Shown here: positions 14,252 to 16,887 of the stretch, one piece after another
Layout: every line of letters starts with the position of its first letter
How positions within the stretch are numbered: the stretch's first letter is position 1
Origin: an uncultured Gammaproteobacteria bacterium
Lineage (GTDB): Bacteria > Pseudomonadota > Gammaproteobacteria > Coxiellales > Coxiellaceae
NCBI GenBank assembly: GCA_903870185.1
Contig: CAIQCE010000228.1
Location: 1-16,887 of the forward strand
DNA: 16,887 nucleotides
Reading direction: 5' to 3'
The notes under the pieces: generated by a model
The model's input: only the letters and a program-made list of their open reading frames with translations
Databases searched by the model: none
Told to the model about the DNA's origin: nothing
Translations under genes and position numbers: made by a program

Positions 14252-14285
14252 GCTACATTGTAGCACAAGAATGTGGTGGTCACAA
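14252..14285 (-). promoter_or_regulatory. Promoter and autoregulatory operator of the toxin-antitoxin operon
   Basis: The minus strand reads TTGTGA (14285-14280), exactly 17 nt, then TACAAT (14262-14257). The 13-bp palindrome GCTACATTGTAGC (14252-14264) covers the -10 box, a fitting site for a RelB/DinJ dimer to block RNA polymerase. The expected start near 14250 gives a leader of about 19 nt. Confidence 0.7.
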
Positions 14286-14396
14286 TGCGAATCATCAGAT
14301 TTTGCATCTTAAACTTTTGGTGATTAAGGAGAGCAGTTTTTTATCTTGAATTGAGAAGGTGATTTAGTTATGTGCTTGTTTTTAAAAGTAAAATGT

Positions 14397-14426
14397 TTGT
14401 ACAGGCACTTGGTAAAATAGTACAAT
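14397..14426 (+). promoter_or_regulatory. Probable promoter of the methyltransferase gene
   Basis: TTGTAC (14397-14402), an 18-nt spacer and TACAAT (14421-14426) lie just upstream of the gene. The expected start near 14433 leaves a leader of only about 18-33 nt, which has no clear ribosome site. Confidence 0.45.
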
Positions 14427-14450
14427 TATGAGCTTTATCAATTAATTAAT

Positions 14451-15050
14451 GTGAGTAATTACCCCATGAGCAACCAAGGAAAAAGATACGATTTAATTGC
14501 TGCTGATTTTGCAAAAATGAGAGATTCATTTAATACTGAGCAAAAATATCTGGATATATTTATTGAAAATATAAAGCCAGGATCGAGTATTTTGGACTTG
14601 GGTTGTGGCTCAGGATTCCCCATTGCTTCCTATTTAATTGATCAAGGTTTTAAACTGACTGGCGTTGATGCTTCAGCAGAATTATTGAAGATTGCCAAAA
14701 TAAATTGCCCTTCAATGGAATGCATTTATGGTGATCTGCGTGATGTTGAAATAGATAAACAGTACGATGCTATTATTGAATGGTGGGCTTTATTTCATAT
14801 TCCAAAAGAAGATCATGCAAAAATGATTGCACGTTTTGCTTCTTGGCTTAAGCCTGGAGGGATTTTAGAATTTACGACAGGTGATCACGAATACGCCGCT
14901 AGTAGTAGTGATATGTTAAATCAAGAATTGGATTTTTACAGTCATGCCCCTAAATTCTATGAGCAACAACTTAAAGAAAATGGTTTTGAAATTCTGTTAA
15001 GTGAAAATGACCAAGAAACGCATTTAGTATGGATAGCAAAAAAGGCTTAG
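14451..15050 (+). CDS. Class I SAM-dependent methyltransferase
   Basis: This is a Rossmann-like methyltransferase of about 195-199 residues. Motif I is LDLGCGSGFP (48-57, SAM glycine loop), GVDAS (71-75) holds the acidic residue that contacts the ribose, GDL (94-96) is the adenine-side motif, and WLKPGGILEF is the usual strand 5 region. The longest frame starts on GTG 14451, but ATG 14466 (MSNQGKRYDLIA) gives a start more typical of the family; neither has a visible Shine-Dalgarno. The substrate is unknown, and the length and motifs fit a small-molecule methylase. The gene converges on the GNAT gene with a gap of only 4 nt and no terminator between them. Confidence 0.9.
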   Translation: MSNYPMSNQGKRYDLIAADFAKMRDSFNTEQKYLDIFIENIKPGSSILDLGCGSGFPIASYLIDQGFKLTGVDASAELLKIAKINCPSMECIYGDLRDVEIDKQYDAIIEWWALFHIPKEDHAKMIARFASWLKPGGILEFTTGDHEYAASSSDMLNQELDFYSHAPKFYEQQLKENGFEILLSENDQETHLVWIAKKA

Positions 15051-15054
15051 TTCA

Positions 15055-15495
15055 CTATTTTAAATTCTTTCTAAGAAATATTCTTGAATGATTAAACCAA
15101 TAGTTTTTTATTTCACCTAGGCGTTCATAACCGTTTTTCAAATAAAACTCTTCTGCTTGAAAATCCCAAGTATCGAGGGTGGAAAAAATACAGCCATTTT
15201 TAATACCTTCCTGTTCCGCTATCTCTAGCAGTTTTTTTCCATAGCCTTGATTCCTGAGATTTTCTTCAACCCATATTAAATCAATATAGACTGATTGTGT
15301 GTCTAAGTAAGCCTGTATTCCGCCCAAAATATTTCCTGAGTCATCCCTTAAAAAAATTGAAAATGGCTTGTCTCGTTCACCTATTATTTTTTCATGAGCT
15401 CTAAATATGCCATCTCTTATGAGATCATTGTTGGCTTGGTTAGGCGCATAATCGACATCTATTTTGTACAAAGGCGCTGAAGTAATATAATCCAC
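15055..15495 (-). CDS. GNAT family N-acetyltransferase
   Basis: This 146-residue protein is a complete GNAT. The acetyl-CoA pyrophosphate loop is RNQGYGKKLL (81-90), preceded by the beta-4 strand VYIDLIWVEENL and followed by EFYLKNGYERLGEI, the common C-terminal signature. It would transfer acetyl from acetyl-CoA to an amine; the substrate is unknown. The start is GTG at 15495-15493, overlapping the TAG stop of the serine hydrolase gene by one base (TAGTG), so it is translated by coupling from that upstream gene. No separate ribosome site is seen. Confidence 0.9.
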   Translation of the reverse strand: MDYITSAPLYKIDVDYAPNQANNDLIRDGIFRAHEKIIGERDKPFSIFLRDDSGNILGGIQAYLDTQSVYIDLIWVEENLRNQGYGKKLLEIAEQEGIKNGCIFSTLDTWDFQAEEFYLKNGYERLGEIKNYWFNHSRIFLRKNLK

Positions 15496-16628
15496 TAATT
15501 ATTCTCTGATTTGATAGCTAAGTTTTTACAGTCCTGGTAGGCGATATCTGAAGTTTCTTTGCTGATGAGCTTGGGATTATAAATGCTCGCAATGTGATGA
15601 GCCATGGGCCCCAGCTCACCTTGGCCTGAAAGATTTGTCAGGATAATAACCGTCAATTTGTCATCAACATATCTTGAAATAAAACCGGTAAAGCCTTGCC
15701 ATTCTCCTCCGTGTTCTACCAGTTTATGACCGTTAACATTATCCAATCTCCAGCCAAAACCATATTTTTCTGCTTTTCCATCGTTAAGTTTGACGGGAGT
15801 CCACATGAGTTCTAAATTAGATTGTTTAAGTATTTTATCAGTATAGAGAGCCGCATCCCATTTCACCAAATCCAATACGCTAAAATAAAGAGCGCCATCA
15901 GCGGTAGAGTCGAGGGCAGGGGAGACATACTCTTGATTTTTCAATTGATCCCCGATGAGGTCATAGCCTGCAGAGCGATTCATAACAATATCTCGATCGC
16001 TGATGATGCGAGTTGTTTTCATATCGAGGGGTGTGAAAATATATTCTTTAAGAAGATCACCATAAAATTTTCCAGTGATTTTTTTGATAATAACACCTAA
16101 AAGTACATAGCCACTATTACTGTATCTCCAATCAGTGCCTGGCTGAAAATCCAATGGGTAAGGCCTTATTCTGCTGACTAATTCGTCATCGGTGTAGTTA
16201 AGTCTTAGATCAATATCCGGTAAATTTCGAGTGAGGCCAGAAGTATGTGTCAGTAGATTTCGAATGCTAATATCCTGCCATCTTTTCGGCGCGTCTTTAA
16301 TATAGACACTAATTTTATCATCCAGATTAATTAATCCTTTTTCTACCAGGATCATAATTAAAGTAGCTGTGAATTGTTTGCCCATGGAACCTGATTGATA
16401 AATGCTTTCAGGTTTTGCTGGTACATTCAGCTCTACATTCGAAAGACCATAACCCTGGCTCTTGATTACTTTTCCATTTTCAACGATTGCAATGGAAAGA
16501 CCGGGTATTTTTTCATGCTGCATTTCACAGCGAATATACTCGTCAACTGAGTCTGCTTTTGAGATGCCTGGAAGTGCTATTAAGAAAGCTAACGTGCTTA
16601 GGACTAATGGTTTTTTATTAAGGTTCAT
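15495..16628 (-). CDS. Class C beta-lactamase-like serine hydrolase with signal peptide
   Basis: This 377-residue protein starts with a Sec signal peptide (KK, a hydrophobic run, and likely cleavage after SKA near residue 25), so it acts in the periplasm. It has the three active-site motifs of the beta-lactamase/DD-peptidase fold: S81-M-G-K84, Y169-S-N171 and H306-G-G308. The HxG triad in place of KTG, and the LLTHTSGL stretch (125-132), are typical of the broad AmpC-like hydrolase/esterase/peptidase group rather than of true AmpC enzymes, so antibiotic hydrolysis is not implied. ATG 16628 follows AAGGA at good spacing. It is the first gene of a two-gene unit with the GNAT gene. Confidence 0.92.
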   Translation of the reverse strand: MNLNKKPLVLSTLAFLIALPGISKADSVDEYIRCEMQHEKIPGLSIAIVENGKVIKSQGYGLSNVELNVPAKPESIYQSGSMGKQFTATLIMILVEKGLINLDDKISVYIKDAPKRWQDISIRNLLTHTSGLTRNLPDIDLRLNYTDDELVSRIRPYPLDFQPGTDWRYSNSGYVLLGVIIKKITGKFYGDLLKEYIFTPLDMKTTRIISDRDIVMNRSAGYDLIGDQLKNQEYVSPALDSTADGALYFSVLDLVKWDAALYTDKILKQSNLELMWTPVKLNDGKAEKYGFGWRLDNVNGHKLVEHGGEWQGFTGFISRYVDDKLTVIILTNLSGQGELGPMAHHIASIYNPKLISKETSDIAYQDCKNLAIKSENN

Positions 16629-16729
16629 TTTAGTTCCTTTTTAGTATTAAGTGGTCATCGGATTCTTGATGGGTCTCAGAAGGTTGCTGAAGGGAGTTCA
16701 TCGTATATTAAATTTATTGGCATTGCCAG

Positions 16730-16770
16730 TCATAGGGTCATAGGGGCAGGGCTCCCGCATCAAAATTTGA
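16730..16770. repeat. Relic of the 6237-6316 repeat element with an 8-bp tandem duplication
   Basis: The 13-mer AGGGTCATAGGGG (16734-16746) is identical to 6232-6244, and the palindromic 11-mer TCAAAATTTGA (16760-16770) is identical to the loop region 6275-6285, in the same order. The arm sequence between them is largely missing (13 nt here, 30 nt there). TCATAGGG is duplicated in tandem (16730-16737 and 16738-16745). The 131-nt gap before it (16629-16759) holds no gene I can support. Confidence 0.55.
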
Positions 16771-16887
16771 ACAAAGTAGCTAGCATTTTAGTAAGATAAG
16801 CTTCGCTCCAACCTGCACACTTACGTTTTGTCTTTAAACTAGCCTTTTTTGTGGTGTCCTGCTTTAACACATTTAAGATCATTCGTC
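16760..16887 (-). CDS. C-terminal fragment of a possible small antitoxin-like protein (runs off the edge)
   Basis: A minus-strand frame is open from the right edge to TGA at 16762-16760, about 41 codons. It includes KTKRKCAGWSEAYLTKM. The AGWSEA pattern after basic residues recalls the tail of AbrB/MazE-type antitoxins (often RAGWAEAF), but the segment is too short to be sure, and the last residues (LATLFKF) fall in repeat-derived DNA. It may be a truncated gene or chance. Confidence 0.25.
   Translation of the reverse strand, partial: RMILNVLKQDTTKKASLKTKRKCAGWSEAYLTKMLATLFKF

Noticed and set aside
1..16887. tRNA or rRNA genes
   Set aside because: I saw no cloverleaf with conserved T-loop sequence and no rRNA-like stretch on either strand, although a proper covariance scan was not possible.

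Overview
The window is 16.9 kb of moderately AT-rich bacterial DNA. It mixes ordinary housekeeping-type enzymes with several large proteins of no obvious family. Best guess is a gammaproteobacterium of the Legionellales type (Legionella, Coxiella or Berkiella relatives). The reasons are an SbmA/BacA-like transporter of that flavour, very large orphan proteins with ankyrin-like helical repeats that resemble secreted effectors, a two-helix membrane protein with a Pro/Ser-rich tail, and short palindromic repeats between genes. The placement is inferred from gene style; there is no rRNA or other marker here.

Layout. Positions 1-490 (minus) hold the N-terminal part of an SbmA/BacA/YddA-type ABC transporter. 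Positions 620-1655 (minus) hold one apparent ancestral membrane-protein gene now split over three frames; one break lies in a run of eight C (coding strand). Positions 1774-4713 (minus) encode a 979-residue protein whose residues ~403-800 look like a remote relative of archaeal-type phosphoenolpyruvate carboxylase. A divergent gene, 4943-6241 (plus), encodes a 432-residue orphan with three copies of an internal module. The two genes have mirror-image promoters with identical hexamers and spacing. Positions 6321-7846 (minus) are a compact operon (SDR oxidoreductase, VOC/glyoxalase-fold protein, TfoX N-domain protein). Next come an APH-type kinase (7980-8888, minus) and an aldo/keto reductase (9066-10052, plus). 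Positions 10108-13431 (minus) encode a 1107-residue protein with a probable GT-B-like N-terminal region followed by ankyrin-like repeats. A DinJ/YafQ-type toxin-antitoxin pair (13694-14231, minus) has a good promoter/operator, but its toxin gene seems to have ATA where ATG is expected. The right end carries a class I methyltransferase (14451-15050, plus), a GNAT acetyltransferase coupled to a class C beta-lactamase-like serine hydrolase (15055-16628, minus), and an edge fragment that may be the tail of a small antitoxin-like protein.

Repeats link the regions. Two palindromic families recur: one with core AAGGTGCCTGGCACCTT (1731, 10066, a decayed copy at 13556) and one with core CGTAAGTTGTCAACTTACG (a 31-bp perfect inverted repeat at 6237-6316, a decayed copy at 8919, and a colinear relic at 16734). 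Intact copies sit exactly between convergent gene pairs, where they could end transcription in both directions. The decayed copy at 8919 appears to supply a TTGACA -35 box to the APH gene.

The strongest items for follow-up are the PEPC-like giant protein with its divergent repeat-module partner, the glycosyltransferase-like/ankyrin-like giant protein, the C8 frameshift locus, and the toxin gene lacking a normal start codon. A secretion-system effector role for the large orphans is a hypothesis only.
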